The position numbers were made by a program, and so were the translations under genes. Below are positions 25,588 through 38,300 of a stretch of 64,000 bases of DNA, piece by piece (the first letter of the stretch is position 1; every line of letters begins with the position of its first letter). The DNA comes from Anseranas semipalmata. Taxonomy: Eukaryota > Chordata > Aves > Anseriformes > Anseranatidae. Where the stretch lies: NCBI GenBank assembly GCA_013399115.1, contig VXAA01001244.1:1087862-1151861 (forward strand), in the 5' to 3' direction. Under the pieces are notes generated by a model. It was not told where the DNA came from and did not search any database. It saw nothing but the letters and a program-made list of their open reading frames with translations.

Positions 25588-26854
25588 TAGAAATATTTGC
25601 TTACTTTATATTTGTCAGTCTACATAGAATTCTGTCGAGATCCATTCACTCATTTCGCACTGAGCCCAAACTGTAATAGTATCCAGTCACTAGTGGACCA
25701 GGTTTAAATTTATTAGGGTTGTCAGGGACTACAGTCTCCCTGCCGAAAGTGAGTGGCATGACATAAGGTCACACAATCTCATTATGTCAGATCAATAAAG
25801 TGTTTTTTCACCTCATATATTCATATTGTGACTGTGTGCATCCCTACAGATTGCATCCATTCAGTTGGTTAATTTACTACTAATCCTTTGAGAGATTTTT
25901 GCTTCTTTCTGAGTACATTTGAAGTGAAAGCAGGAACATTTATAAGTGAATGTCAAAACCTTCCAGAGTGGAAGTGCCTTTGTGCAAAATGTTCCATTCA
26001 GACATTGGTAAATAATTGCAAGTTAAGTGATTCTTCTATATCCCTGCAACACAGCCATCCCAAGGTCAGCTCTACAGAGACAGCAAGAAGCTGCTGATAA
26101 GGACCAGCTGACAAGGTCTCTTTCAAGCTGTATCTGTACCTTTCATCACAGAAGGTATCATGAAGAGCTAACCTAGAAATACATATACACATCTTTTCAG
26201 TTGTTGTCAAAATCATCACCAAGTCTACAAGCAGTAATTCAAAACATTTTCAAAAACGAATAAACGTACATTAAAGATGATAAAGAAAGTAATAGGAAAT
26301 CTAGGAATTAGAAATTGATTTCAGGAATTAGCATTAGGAAACAAGCAAAAGCACTCTGGCAATCATGTTCAATGCTGTCAGCTGAAGAAAAGCTACGTTC
26401 TGCTTCTAAAAACCTTTACAGAAACTGAATTCCTATTTACTGAGATTAACGTAATTTGAGAAATTGTTATTATTAAATGTTCCAGTGATAAAAATAGGCT
26501 CAGTTGACCTCAGGTTCAGTAATCATCCTTATATTTGAAAGCTCTTGGGCAGTTCAATTCTTTTTCAGTTCAATTTATATAAATGTCAACAAAATAATTG
26601 TACTGAGTACACACTATTAGGATGTGACATTATAGTAATCATTTGCAAATCTTAGGTTTTATTTGCATTTGTACAAGAACCATAAGGAACAAGAAAGTCC
26701 TGAAATAGATTTTATGTTGAAATAGATTTTGGTTATGCTAAATTAGGTCTTTGCAGCTTATATACTTTAACACCAACAGGCTATCTTCAGATCTCAGTTA
26801 CATGCATATAATTTCAGAACCTGTCATGAAAATAGATATCACTTTCCATAGGCA

Positions 26855-26912
26855 TATTAATATAGTATGTGCATATATTATATATGCATATATTAATATA
26901 TTATATATTAAA
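26855..26912. repeat. TA-rich low-complexity tract
   Basis: Repeated ATATTA, TATATGCATATA and TTAATATA words, partly palindromic. This is a decayed AT microsatellite. Confidence 0.85.
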
Positions 26913-29900
26913 GCATCACAAAGCTGAATCACACTACTTGTTCCAATATGGTTGGCCAAAGATAGGTCTGCTTCATCCTATTCACCCAGCTACATAAAAA
27001 TTAACTGATTGTGAGTACTATTTTTGCAGTTTCAGCTTTAGAATATCTCCTGACAGATAAAAATCAGTCTGGATGAAACCATATCCTATGTAAACATTCA
27101 TCCAAGACAAAAATAGAAGTGATCCCAATGCTTTCTAATATTCCAAAATTTCCTTCATAGAAATTTACCAGTCTGACAGCATATGACATAAGAGTTCCCA
27201 GGTGCCAGTAATATCACAAAACTGCTTTCTCCATGCTGTCCTGCATGATTTTGCTGTATCCATCCTCTTCCTCTACATCCACGTCTCTCAGCCTCTAGCC
27301 TGGCTTGGGCAGTATTCACTCAACTCCTCTCTTGCAGGATCCAAGAGGAAGAGGAGCAGGAGGCAAGACACACTCCTCCATCCAGCAGCTGTCGTCTTGT
27401 CTCAGGCACATGCCTGCCCACACAGAGAAGGAGCAGGGGATCTACAGAGCAGAAAATCAGTGGGAAGATGCTGAGATGCAGCAGAAGTCCTGAAGAAAAA
27501 AAAATGGAGAAAGGGCAGGCTCCCAGAGACATCTTCCATTGCAATCTCCATCTTGAAGTTCCCCAGAAGGAAGACCTAGCTTCCAGCAACAGGGGATGAG
27601 TTAAGTGAGAGAAGAAACCTTAACTACAACCTCCTGGCATAGCCCCTGGTATCCCAATAGACTCCTCATCCAAGAAGGCATAATGGTACTGTGACACCCA
27701 GTTGGGATTTTATTATCACTATAAAATCAGACTCAAAGTTTTGATTTCATGCAACTTCTTACATCCTCTATTCCAGAAGTAAAATCACCAGAAGACATTG
27801 AAAGGATTAGTCAGATGTTGTTAATACTCCAGCTGAAAGCAGAAATTGCAGAACTTTCTAATTCACAGCAGCAGTTTGAGAGCTGCGTTGGTTAGCTGTA
27901 ATCTTAGTCAGAATTGAAACAAAATGTCATAAGTCTTGTTTGAAATTTAGTATTAAACCTATTAAACCCAAAAATTAATATATTTCATTTTCAGCCTAAA
28001 TGCTTTGTGACTGTTTCTACTTATTAAAAAATTCATGAAAAAATGCCAGAAGACAAGAAGCACTGAAAATTAAAAATGAAAACAGAATATTTTCACTTTT
28101 TTCTATACTGTGATTTATCAGTGTCACTCCCAGAGACTGCTCAGATGAATAAATTGGCTCTCCCCAGTACAGAAGGTGAAAATGATTATTGAAAAATTGT
28201 AATCTGTGCTAGCAGCACAAATTACTTTTTAAAACAATGGTAAAGATGTGCAAATAACTTTTTATTTATATTCTCTACTGGAATTTGGCAATATTTCACT
28301 GACATAGGGCATGACTCAGATGGGCACTACTTCAGCAAAACACTTCTACATATTTTTTTCTCATGCTTAGAGGCTTTATTGAATACAGTTTCAGTCACTT
28401 CAAATAAAGTTTGACAATGAAATTCACCTAAGGAGTAAAGTTCAGCATCACATGTTTGTATTTTGGTTTGATTTTCCTTCCGGATACACTTAGCTGGTAA
28501 GACACTATCCAATCAGAAAGTCAAACCTTATACTAACACCTCTTCTTCTCCCACCTTCAAGATGGAAAGAGGAACTATAACTCAATCTAAATACGTTTTT
28601 GAAATAATGTGGTTTACAGTACAAGTTAGCTCTTAAAAGACTTAGGAATTCTTATGCCAAATGGAATACTGATTTTGGTTTAAATAAGTAAACAGAGCAG
28701 TGTAGCTTGATATAAACTGCCTTTTAGGTACATGTAGGCCAACCTAATTAAAAATGAAGTAGACATTTCTTGTGTACATCATGAAACATACTTTTTGTTT
28801 CTGCCCAGTTAAGGATCACCTTTCTTCACCTACTGAAGCATGAAACATTTTATAATAAATATCAGAAGGAAAAATACAATCTTAACATTTAAAATGAACT
28901 TTTTAACTTAGAACTACATTCATATTAATATATCTGGTAGCTCAAATATTGTTCACTGTCCTTCATTAATTCATCTCAATTAATTACATGTAGTACTCTT
29001 CGTACCTGTTCTTACATAGCTTCACTTTACAAAACACTCAAAACTTATTCACCTGTCTGCTTGTTCAGAAACACAATGTAGTGCAGCAAATACCATTCAT
29101 TAACCCCATCACTGTAGCTGCTCTGTTTTTTGCCAAATTAACCCCAGTGCCAGGATATAGACTGAATGTTCCCTTTTCATAAAAAGGTATGAGATGTATT
29201 TTTTTTCCCTTTTCTGTAAGGAAGTGTTGAACCCTGCATGATACTAGATAAACAGAAGTTTACTGCAAATAACACCAGGATCTTGATGTAGCTCAGTCTA
29301 ACACAAGTGAAATCACAGTATTTAAACCTCTTTGTAGACAGAAAAATCTGTTCCCTTGGTTCCACAATATCTCTTGCTTTATAAATAAACTAGAATAATA
29401 ACAATCATGTAAGGGAATAGCAGCTTACTCTTGCCTTTTCTCAGCACTTTACACACAGTAATTGTCTCTGCAACGGTGTGTCTCTGCAGTGGCTCATCAC
29501 CTTCATTGTAACAGCAACAGCCATCACTTTGAGCTCCCACCCTTTTTATTCCTGAAAAAGGACATGCATCACGAACACCAATGAGCTCTTCAATTAATCA
29601 TGAAACTCAGCACTTCCATAATAGCTTTCATCTCCACAGAGCCTTGCACTAAACACAAGAATTTAGCTAGATGAGTAATAACTCTTATCCTTCATTTACC
29701 GCTCAGAGTTATGCCGGGGAGAGCTCTCCATGGGACAGCTCTTCCTCAACCCAGCCCATGCCTCCTAGAGCACCTCCTACAGTAAGTTAACATTGCTGGG
29801 ATCTATGTCCAGTCATGTCCACAGAAAGCATTCCAGGTAAACGGATATGCTCTACACTTTGAAGTAGGGTGCTGTGCGCACACACACCAGTTTAGCCACA

Positions 29901-30730
29901 CTTAAGCAAATAGCTCCTTAGCTATTAATACCAGTTCCCAATGTGCCTCATCACTTCAGGCTAGAAACAGTCTGCTCTTATCAAGCTGATAACTTTCTAC
30001 TGTAATGCACTGCACCTGAGATGGTATTGCAAAGTACTAGTCCTTATTTTCCCTCAGAAATAAATATTTTATGGAAAGCAGCAAGACCCTGAACAAATCC
30101 TTGTTAAAATAGTTAACAAATGTAAAACCCTTGTGCTATGATAGATGTACTACAGCAAATAATAGACAAAGATTCACTGGCCAGAACTGCAAGCAACTTC
30201 CAAGGTTTCTTCTTGGTCTCATCATGAAAGACAGCTTTTGATTGACAAATATAATTCGAGAAGACAGTGTTTTGTTTCAACAAAAGGTTCCTACTTGAAA
30301 GCATCAATACTGACAATTTTTTCTTTTTAATTTCCAAATTTGAAGGAACAAAATGGTTGTTTCACTTTTGTCAAAATGCACATTGTTTCGTGGACTTTCT
30401 GGATTTCCCCGACAGTCAGGTCTGCTCCCTTTTCCACCATCTTTATCCTGCCCACAAGAAAGAGAAAAAAGAAAATTGACTTGTGGGTTCCCACCAACTT
30501 TTACAACACTTTTTGAAAAATCCTTTTGTCTCCTTATTGCAAAATAAGTAAGAAATACTGAGGGGGGGATAAATCCTCAAACAAAATCATATAGTTAAGA
30601 CTTAAGAGCTTGCCACTGAACTTAAGAGGCCCTGCTTCATCCTCAGGAGGCCTGATCCTGTGATTCCACCGCTGACTGTGGCTCAAGCTGCCCTGAGCTC
30701 ATACTTCTGAATTGTCACAAGAGCTGTCCG

Positions 30731-30748
30731 CCCCCCCCACCCTCCCCC
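30731..30748 (-). repeat. C-rich tract, G-quadruplex motif on the minus strand
   Basis: The plus strand reads C8-A-C4-T-C5. The minus strand therefore carries G5-A-G4-T-G8, which supplies at least four G3 blocks separated by loops of one or two bases. It is followed on the plus side by a short CA run (30749-30756). Confidence 0.9.
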
Positions 30749-31277
30749 ACACACACGTTGCGGGTGCAGAGGTTTGCAAGCCAGACATATGGTACATTTG
30801 ATTTTTTGCTTATTAATTACCTTGCAGTAATTAATTAAAATCCATCAAAAGCTGCTGACTTGCATTTCTCAGGGTTAAGTGAGGTCAAAATTTTAGAAAT
30901 TAGGGGAGTGATTTCTTCCCCAGACCAGCTGCCTTGCTCAATATGTACAGTCCCATAGCCTTTGAATAGCAATTACCGCTCCTCAAGGTTTTGAAAGAAA
31001 ACCCGTGAAGATCTGCTACTATATAGCCCATTATTTTTAAAGCCAGGCATTAAGCATAGAGAAATCTCAAGGAAGAAGTTCAATGTGAATTTAATGGAAC
31101 ATAAAGTCTGCCAACTTAGAAATAGCTCTAGGAGTCAGTATGATTCAGTGACTTCTTTCCAAGACCTAATGCTTCACCTGCTTCCCTCCTGCTCCTGGGT
31201 GCTCATAATACCCTCTTAGTCTTGACCAACAGTAAATTTCAGTTCACTGCATGTAGTCTGGGGGTAGGAAATAAAGT

Positions 31278-31280
<3 letters not shown>

Positions 31281-31317
<37 letters not shown>
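31281..31317. repeat. TG dinucleotide microsatellite
   Basis: Eighteen uninterrupted TG units plus a final T. The open frame across it (repeated Cys-Val) is an artefact. A pure array of this length is likely to be length-polymorphic. Confidence 0.98.
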
Positions 31318-31319
<2 letters not shown>

Positions 31320-32189
31320 TGGGGGCATTGCTCCATCTGTCCTTTCTTATCGTCACCTTCTTGCAGCAAGGCATTCAGTCTAAGAGCTGCTTGCTCACCT
31401 CAAGCCTTCATACACCAATAGAACAAGTCCTGATGTGTAAACCACTACCACACTGCTGCCCTGTTTGCATCCAGTCATTGCACTAATACTGAACTCATTT
31501 CCAGGTAGTGATATGCTCAAACTATGAAAAACCTCTGAAAATGCAATTGTATTTCATGTGTGACTTTCTCTCTTCCTCACCTTTTTGAGGGTAGGCTATT
31601 TCTATGCTTTGCAAAATAAAACCCCACCCAGAGCTTAGCTTCTCCACATTGTGTTCGAAGGCCTCAACTTTCCTCCCCACTTCAGAACAAAATTCTTACA
31701 AGCAGTCACAAAAAGCAATGAGAAAAACATCACACAATGGAAATAACTAAACCTTTTGGTAAAGGAAATGTTTGTGACCAAAGAAGACAAGTGTTCTCCC
31801 AAGCACAAACACTAGATAAAAAGTGACAGCAGCCAGTAAACATGAGATGGAGAAATAAGGTTTCCAGAGAGCTATCAATTTTTGTAAAGGGCAGAGGAGT
31901 AAAGAGCACAAAAGCAACAATATTTTAAAGAAGAGATGTCTGGTAGAAAGCAATAATCAATCACATTTCATACTTAGGGGTCTGGGAAGACAGTGCCAGA
32001 TGCTATTGTATGAAATAGAAAATGAAGGATGGCGAAAAGCACACAAAAGATGTACCATGCTGAGATATGTGAAAACTAGACATTTCTAAAAGGTTGAGTG
32101 TGGCTGGGGAGTTGAAGACAGTAGCTGAAACAAACCCTGTTAAGGATAAAGAGTATTTTACTTTGGTGTCTGCATTCATATGTATTGTT
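31318..32189. other. Unique non-coding sequence, no gene seen
   Basis: AT-rich to neutral composition. No open frame exceeds 85 codons, apart from frames that run into the adjacent CR1 copy. Nothing is recognised. Confidence 0.55.
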
Positions 32190-32766
32190 CTGTCCATCAT
32201 CAGCCTCCTGCACCCGAGGAGGAATAGCCCCATGCACCAATACAGACTGGGGACCAACTAGCTCAGAAGCAGCTCTGCAGAGAAGAGCCTGGGGTGTCCC
32301 AGGATGACCTGAATGTGAGCCAGCACCGTGCCCTTGCAGCAAAGGCCGACAGCACCTTGGGCTGCATTAGGCAGAGCGTTGCCAGCAGGTGAAGGGGGGT
32401 GATCAGGACTGGTGAGACATCTGGAGCTCTGGGTCCCAGTACAGGAGACATGAATGTACTTGAGCAACTCCAGCAAAGGGCCACAACAGCTGTTAAGGAA
32501 TTAGGGCATCTGAGAGATTGGGAGAGGCTGAGAGAGCTGGGATTGCATAGCCTTGGAGAAGATGTAGCTCAGGGCGGGTTTTATCTGCAGGAAGACCCAC
32601 CCTGCCCAGACAGGTTGCAGAGTCTCCATCCATGGATATTTAACAAAGCCCAACTGGACATGGTCCTGCACAACCTGCTTGAGCTGGCCCTGCTCTGAGC
32701 AAGGGAGTCAGGCCAGACGATCTGCAGGTGTCTTCTACAGCCTCAACCACTCCAGTTCTGTGACTT
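32190..32766 (+). mobile_element. CR1 LINE fragment, plus strand, internally deleted
   Basis: This is a CR1 copy covering the end of ORF2 and part of the 3' UTR. Sense-strand landmarks in order are: AATAGCCCCATGCACCAATA (encoding NSPMHQY), then GCAGCTCTGCAGAGAAGAGC, then ATGTGAGCCAGCACCGTGCC, then GCGTTGCCAGCAGGTGAAGG, then GGAGACATGAATGTACTTGA, then AGAGGCTGAGAGAGCTGGG, then GAGTCTCCATCCATGGATAT, then CAACCTGCTTGAGCTGGCCC, then CTCAACCACTCCAGTTCTGT. The frame at 32399-32698 keeps ERLRELGLHSL and ends in LLELALL, a known CR1 ORF2 ending. Compared with CR1, about 17 bp are missing near 32403 and roughly 200 bp near 32575, where the usual stretch after GAGAAG is skipped. This is a dead copy. 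Confidence 0.93.
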
Positions 32767-34859
32767 TTGCCGTTATCCGAGTGCCCCAGTGGAAAGCCCA
32801 GCATCACCAGCTAGAGAAGCTTTTAAGCAAATGCACAACGGTAATACTCATCTAACACAAGTAGCACATTTGAAACTTGTTACCACAGGGGCCTAAATCA
32901 AAGCCTAGAAAATTAAACTGAAGTATTTCTTTTGACTTTATAAGGAATAGTGTGCAACTCTACAAGAGCAGTGAGAGACTGCACACACATTGCATATTAA
33001 ACATGCAAGGTATCATCAGTGAGCATGCTCATTTCCTTACTAACATGTGTCACAAAATACAGCTGATCAAACAAGGCCTGCTAGATAAATGACTTAATTC
33101 CTTAATCATATTTAACAAAGCCTTAAAAAATTAAGAAAAAAGTCTAAAGGGATTTAACAGAATGGCAAAGCGATAAAGAACATTACAGACTGCAGCAGGA
33201 CTTGTAGCAAAGCAGCTCACATATGCATTCATGTCTGCCAAGATTTTGAGAGTAATACCTTGCATACCTAGATGCAGTGAGAAATATTGAAATTAAATGA
33301 CAAAGTTTTGGTTCAACATTCAAGCCTTTAAGAATATTTCACTGAGAATTACCTCTGAGGATCTGGTCCACATTAGTCTCATTTAAAAGGTTGCATTAAG
33401 AATAACGAAACTGGTGGAAGTAAGCCAGATTCGGGAAGCTTCATTCCACTCTGGCACATCAACTTAGCCCTCTGAGGGGCTAAAGTCCTCCCTGGGGTGC
33501 AAGGGCAGAACAACTACAATTTGTAGCACGTGTTTATATATGTATCTAAGAGAGGCCACAGGACCCAAAACTCTGTTGCAGTGGTAAAACAAGGAGCAGA
33601 GATAAAAGCCTCTCCAGATGAATTCTGTAATGTAGTCTATGGAAAATAAATGTGTTCTCTGGATACCGGAAAATCTTGAGGTCATCAGCTCCCATGTACA
33701 TGCAGAGTATGTAGCACAGGATAAGCATGCGACATACATCTCTCCTAGGTTATATCAAAAGTGTTGCACTGATAAACTTACAGAACAACTGTACTTGAAG
33801 AACAGATCAGAGCACTGGTAACTTACTTCCAATTAATCAATTTTAAGACCTTAAAAGTTATTTATAACAAGGACCTGGAATCATTCTTCAGATAGTGATA
33901 TATATATATCATGATTCCATCAGTTTGTTCTTAACTTTTATTCCACAGAATTCACTTGGACTGAGAACAGGAGTGAAACCACTACCAGACTAAATTATTT
34001 TCTTGACAGAATATGGGCTTTAGATAGCCAACTTTTCACTTCCATGACCATCAATTTATATACAAAGACCCTACTGTTATGGGACCCTACTTCCTAATTC
34101 ATATAAATCCTCCCATTTTTGAGGCTCTATCCTAAGCCTCAAAAAAAAAAAAAAAATAAATCTGCTTAGCAAGAGAAGAAAAATTGCATTTATGTAATTG
34201 ACAAGAGTAAACCCTATTTTCTAACTTTATTTAGGAGCCTGAATTTCAACTCCACATACCAAATCAGTCTAAAGAGCATCTGTTACACTAATCCAAGTAA
34301 TGAGAAGCTTTCTATAAACACCTTATTCCCCACCTTCCCCACAAGCCCACCAGCACTCGAAATCACACTATCCAAGACATTCCACATTATTTAATCTGTA
34401 GTTTCATTAACTTCTTAAGATTTTTTTTCTTAAGGATTTTTTCTATAAAAACCCAAGGTTCATATCCACTTCCTGAAACACATTTATAATTTGTTTGAAA
34501 TATCAGAACCTTAATTTCTTTTCCTGAATACTTATCTTTCCAGATGATCAGATGTAGAGAATATGCTTTCACATCCTAATAGACTCCCATAAAATTCCTA
34601 TTAGTTATGCTGAGTAGTAGATGCTTATAAGCTAATGGAATTGGGTAATGCAATTACAGAAACATTTTAAATAATTATCTACATCTGTCTATCAGTGTTA
34701 AGCATTACTATGGATTGCATCATCATAATAGCAAACATCAAAATCATTCACACACAGCATTTTGCTGGGAGCTGAAGTTAATTTTGCCTACAGGACAACT
34801 AAAATCTCTCGGCCTTCCCCACGGCTATCAAGAGCCCAGACCAACATAACCTCATCTGC
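32767..34859. other. Unique non-coding sequence, no gene seen
   Basis: AT-rich sequence with a palindromic TA run (33898-33909) and a poly-A run of about 17 (34141-34157). The open frame at 33464-33739 (minus, 91 codons) has no recognised domain. Confidence 0.55.
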
Positions 34860-35365
34860 TCTGCAGCCATCCTGCCCAACAAGTGCGCTCCAAGGGGGAA
34901 GCTGCAATTGCCCCACAAGCACAGGGGCATGACGGGGACCCTGCTCACGAGGGTGCATGCAGCCTGCTGATGGACAGCAGGGGCTGGGACTGGTTTTCTG
35001 CTTGTGGCTTTTCCCTGGTTTCTCTCCGTTTGGCTTTATTCCTGGAGATACCATTGGCAGCTAAACTGGAACTGCTTTTGAAATGCCATGGTCTGCGCAA
35101 GGAGTTGGGAGGATCCTGCTGGTCTCACAAGTCTCTCAGAGGAGCGAGGCAGGCTGGTGGCACCACAACTGCTGGATGTCACCAGAAAACATGTGGCAAA
35201 AAACACCCTATCCAAGGGGACACAGATGCACAAGGAGGAAAAAAGAAGCGGCGCAGTAGGTCGCAGGACCTACTGCCCTATCCAAGGGCACTCCTTGTCC
35301 TTGTTTTCAACAGAAAGAAATACTGCATCAAATTGACAGAAAGCATGGAGCATATCACATTTTAA
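34860..35365 (+). other. GC-rich patch with 160-codon open frame, not called as a gene
   Basis: This stretch is clearly richer in G+C than the AT-rich DNA on both sides. It holds the longest open frame of the window (34883-35365, plus). The predicted product has a hydrophobic middle and a basic GKKKRRSRSQ segment that is encoded over a hairpin. I recognise no domain. GC-rich patches lack stop codons more often, so the length is weak evidence. Inside it are a perfect inverted repeat (35253-35276) and the 13-mer CCCTATCCAAGGG at 35206 and again at 35276. It could be a relic of an unidentified repeat or a CpG-poor GC islet. Confidence 0.3.
35253..35276. repeat. Perfect 10-bp inverted repeat (hairpin)
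   Basis: The left arm GCAGTAGGTC (35253-35262), the loop GCAG and the right arm GACCTACTGC (35267-35276) pair perfectly. The second copy of a 13-bp direct repeat (35206-35218 and 35276-35288) begins on the last base of the right arm. Confidence 0.95.
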
Positions 35366-38300
35366 CTGTCTCCTTCATACAAAAAAATCAAGTTTTAATT
35401 CATTAAACTCTTCTCATAGATTATAACAACCCATTCACGTGCTCTTACGTTCACCCTTATATGCCAGATGCAGCATTTCTGAACATAGATTTCTCAAATT
35501 TGAAACATTTGGCTACATTTAACAAAGTGCATTCAAACCCCATTTTTATTTATGGAAATTATCCTAATGGTGTTATATGAAACAGAAATTGCTCAGCATT
35601 CAGATTCATTTTCTTAGCTTTATTTATGTGAATATTTTATCTTCTACATGAAATACATACCAACTCAGCTCCTGTGACTACAATGAGATTTATGCATGAA
35701 TATGGTGAAAATTAATCCAACTCTTCTAAATTCTGGATATTATTAAAATCTTAGGTATATATAACTTGATGACATTTAGGAAGTCAAACATATAATTATT
35801 TGGTGATCAAAGATGTATCTTTATAACACAGAAGTCCTAAACCCATTGAAAAGTGAAAATTTAGAAGGAAAAAAAAAATAAAAAGGCAGTCTGCTGCTTT
35901 ATCAGACCCATCTAGGTGTGTTTTTTTAAATTACTTTTTTTTTTTTTTAATTAAGAAAAACAAACTGCGTTTTTGCAAAAATTGTAAAGGAATATCCAAA
36001 GCAAAAATCATTACTTTCAATATTATTAAACTCTAAGTACTGTGGCAGTGTTGTAACCAGAAAAGAAATTGATCCAATGGCATGTTAAATAATTTTCTGT
36101 AAATAACTAGAATGTGGTTTTTTGTTTGTTTTTTATTTTAAATAAATAAATTGCTTTCATTGCTTTGACACTAAGGATATATGGTCACAATCATCACGTC
36201 CATGTAGACTGCATCAGGAGAGGAGTTTTTCATAAATCTGTATTTTTTTTTCCTGACATCTCCTATGAGGAACAAGAGGTCAAATTCTACTTTGAAACAG
36301 GCCATAATATCAACATTACTTCCCCATTTTTAATTAAAAAAAAAAAAAATCAGCATTATGCTTCTTTCACAACAGTCATTATAATAAAAGGGGGAAAAAA
36401 AAAGAAAAATAATTGGAGGTTCTAGATCTCCCTCAAATCTCTCAGTTATACAAATGACTAAAAAAAAAAAACTTATACCAAAGACTACCCACCCTAGCTC
36501 AAATCAGCAATGTTTTTTTGTGTTCTAGCTTCTATGAAAGTTAGAATGAGAAACCAGAGAAAATCCCAGGTGCACGCACTGCCCAAGCTTGAGATGAACA
36601 CTGCTTGCCCTGTGTCTTTTTCTTGGTCAGAAAATAAATATGCAGAAGGCTCAGAATCACTTATAGATCAGCACAACTCACTTTCCACTTACAAATATGT
36701 ATTTGCACCGATCTGTATTTCTCTTCAGACAACAGATATAGCTACCATGTCTTTTACACTATCTTTAGAACACATTGCTAGAATTAGGATCACTGGCAAA
36801 GAAACTAAGCAAGTCTCACTGAATCTTCATGAAGAATAATGAGAAAAGCTGTGCTTTCTGTTCCTGAAGGAGTTTATCTCCTAGAGAGATACATTTAACA
36901 TTTGCTACAGGGTTTACAGAAAGACAGAAAAATTTACTTCTTCAATCATATGCATTAAACATTGACCTTTCTCAAGGGAGAAAACAGCTTGGCTGGGGGT
37001 TGTAGCCAAGGGCTGAGATTTCCCACAACCCCAGTGACTGAGCGATGCTAGTGATCGAGTCGCTAGTGAGCCTTCGCTTCCCCCACGTGCAACATCCTGA
37101 ATAGGATTAATATCCAGAAGATGCTACCAACTCACCAGCAAGAAGCCATACACTGGTGGAAGGGGGACAGGAGGTTGACTGAGGTTATATCTGTACTGAC
37201 ATGCAAACAAGTGCATGTTTGAAGCCATACAGCTTCCAGACTGAAGCCAAATGCCCCTTCGCAAGCTGGGTCACAAGCAAAACAAGTACAGGAAAGTCTG
37301 TACCAATCTATACTGACACACTACCCATGCACTAAAACTGGGCACATAATCTCTCAAAGCTGAGTTTAATGATGCCAATCAGATCTGCTCCCTAATGACC
37401 CACAGCAGTGACAACAGCTAATTGTACAGCTCAATAGCCAAAACTGCTTGCCACACAGCCTGATCTCTCCTGCAACAAGTTGATTTTATGCATCTGGAAT
37501 GCATTAAACATAATTGTCAGCTAATTTTCCTAAATGAAAAAAATGAATTTAACCCACTGAAGCACAACAAAAAGCTTTCCCCACACCAGCTTGCTAAAGC
37601 CAGTTCTGCCATATCCACAAAGTAGCAGTATTTTGTTCCGATTATGCCTTAACTAATGATGATACATTTTCAGAAATAAGCTTTTATAAGTGTTAAGCCC
37701 CCAAAAAATAGTTTCATGTGCTTGGGGATCCTGTTTTCTTTGCCTTTAATTCCAATGAAATGAGGATTTAAACAAATAAAAGTCCCCTTTGAGAATCTGC
37801 AGTACAGGCCTCAATCCCACATTCCCTTTCTTTACTCATATGAGTGATTCCATTAAAGGCATGAAACTGCTCACAGGGCTATACCATAGATTAGATCTGG
37901 CATACGTGGCAGTACTGTAGCACACAATCATTATTAAAATTATAAGCAAATACTACAAATAAAAGTGGTCACTATCATGTCAGTCATATAGTGATTTACG
38001 AGCAGCAGCAGCTGCAGTTAAGGCTTAAAGAAACTAAAATGCCTGCAGCCTTCTGCTGCAAGTGCTCACATATATACTGATCCCATATAGGCGTTGGAGA
38101 GGAAAGTAAACAGGATAGTTGATCCACCAGTGACATGACCCCATCATGCTGAGTAGTCAGAACAACACCTCAACTAGCAGTAGATCCATAAAAGAAATGT
38201 CCAAAGTTGATCAGGATTGATCTACTTCTGACCCGTTCATAATAGAGCTCAACATCTATAAACAGGGCACAATGTCACGTATAAGTCAGGTATAATTAGG

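Larger units (their letters stand above)
25588..31280. other. Unique non-coding sequence, no gene seen
   Basis: AT-rich sequence. A 17-bp unit is duplicated in tandem at about 26701-26733 (TGAAATAGATTTT words). A TA/TATTAATA low-complexity tract lies at about 26855-26912. A slightly GC-richer, purine-rich patch lies at about 27300-27600, with only chance open frames of 62-90 codons. A C-rich quadruplex-capable tract is at 30731-30748, and a possible conserved stretch with a TTAATTA inverted repeat is at about 30781-31010. Confidence 0.55.

Noticed and set aside
31280..31486. 68-codon frame starting in Cys-Val repeats
   Set aside because: The start lies within the TG microsatellite, and the rest shows no domain.
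32399..32698. 99-codon plus-strand frame as a host gene
   Set aside because: It is the remnant of CR1 ORF2, with deletions.
34883..35365. Longest open frame (160 codons, plus) as a protein-coding gene
   Set aside because: No domain is recognised, the frame lies in a stop-poor GC-rich patch, its basic segment is encoded by a hairpin, and the length is within chance for 64 kb in six frames.
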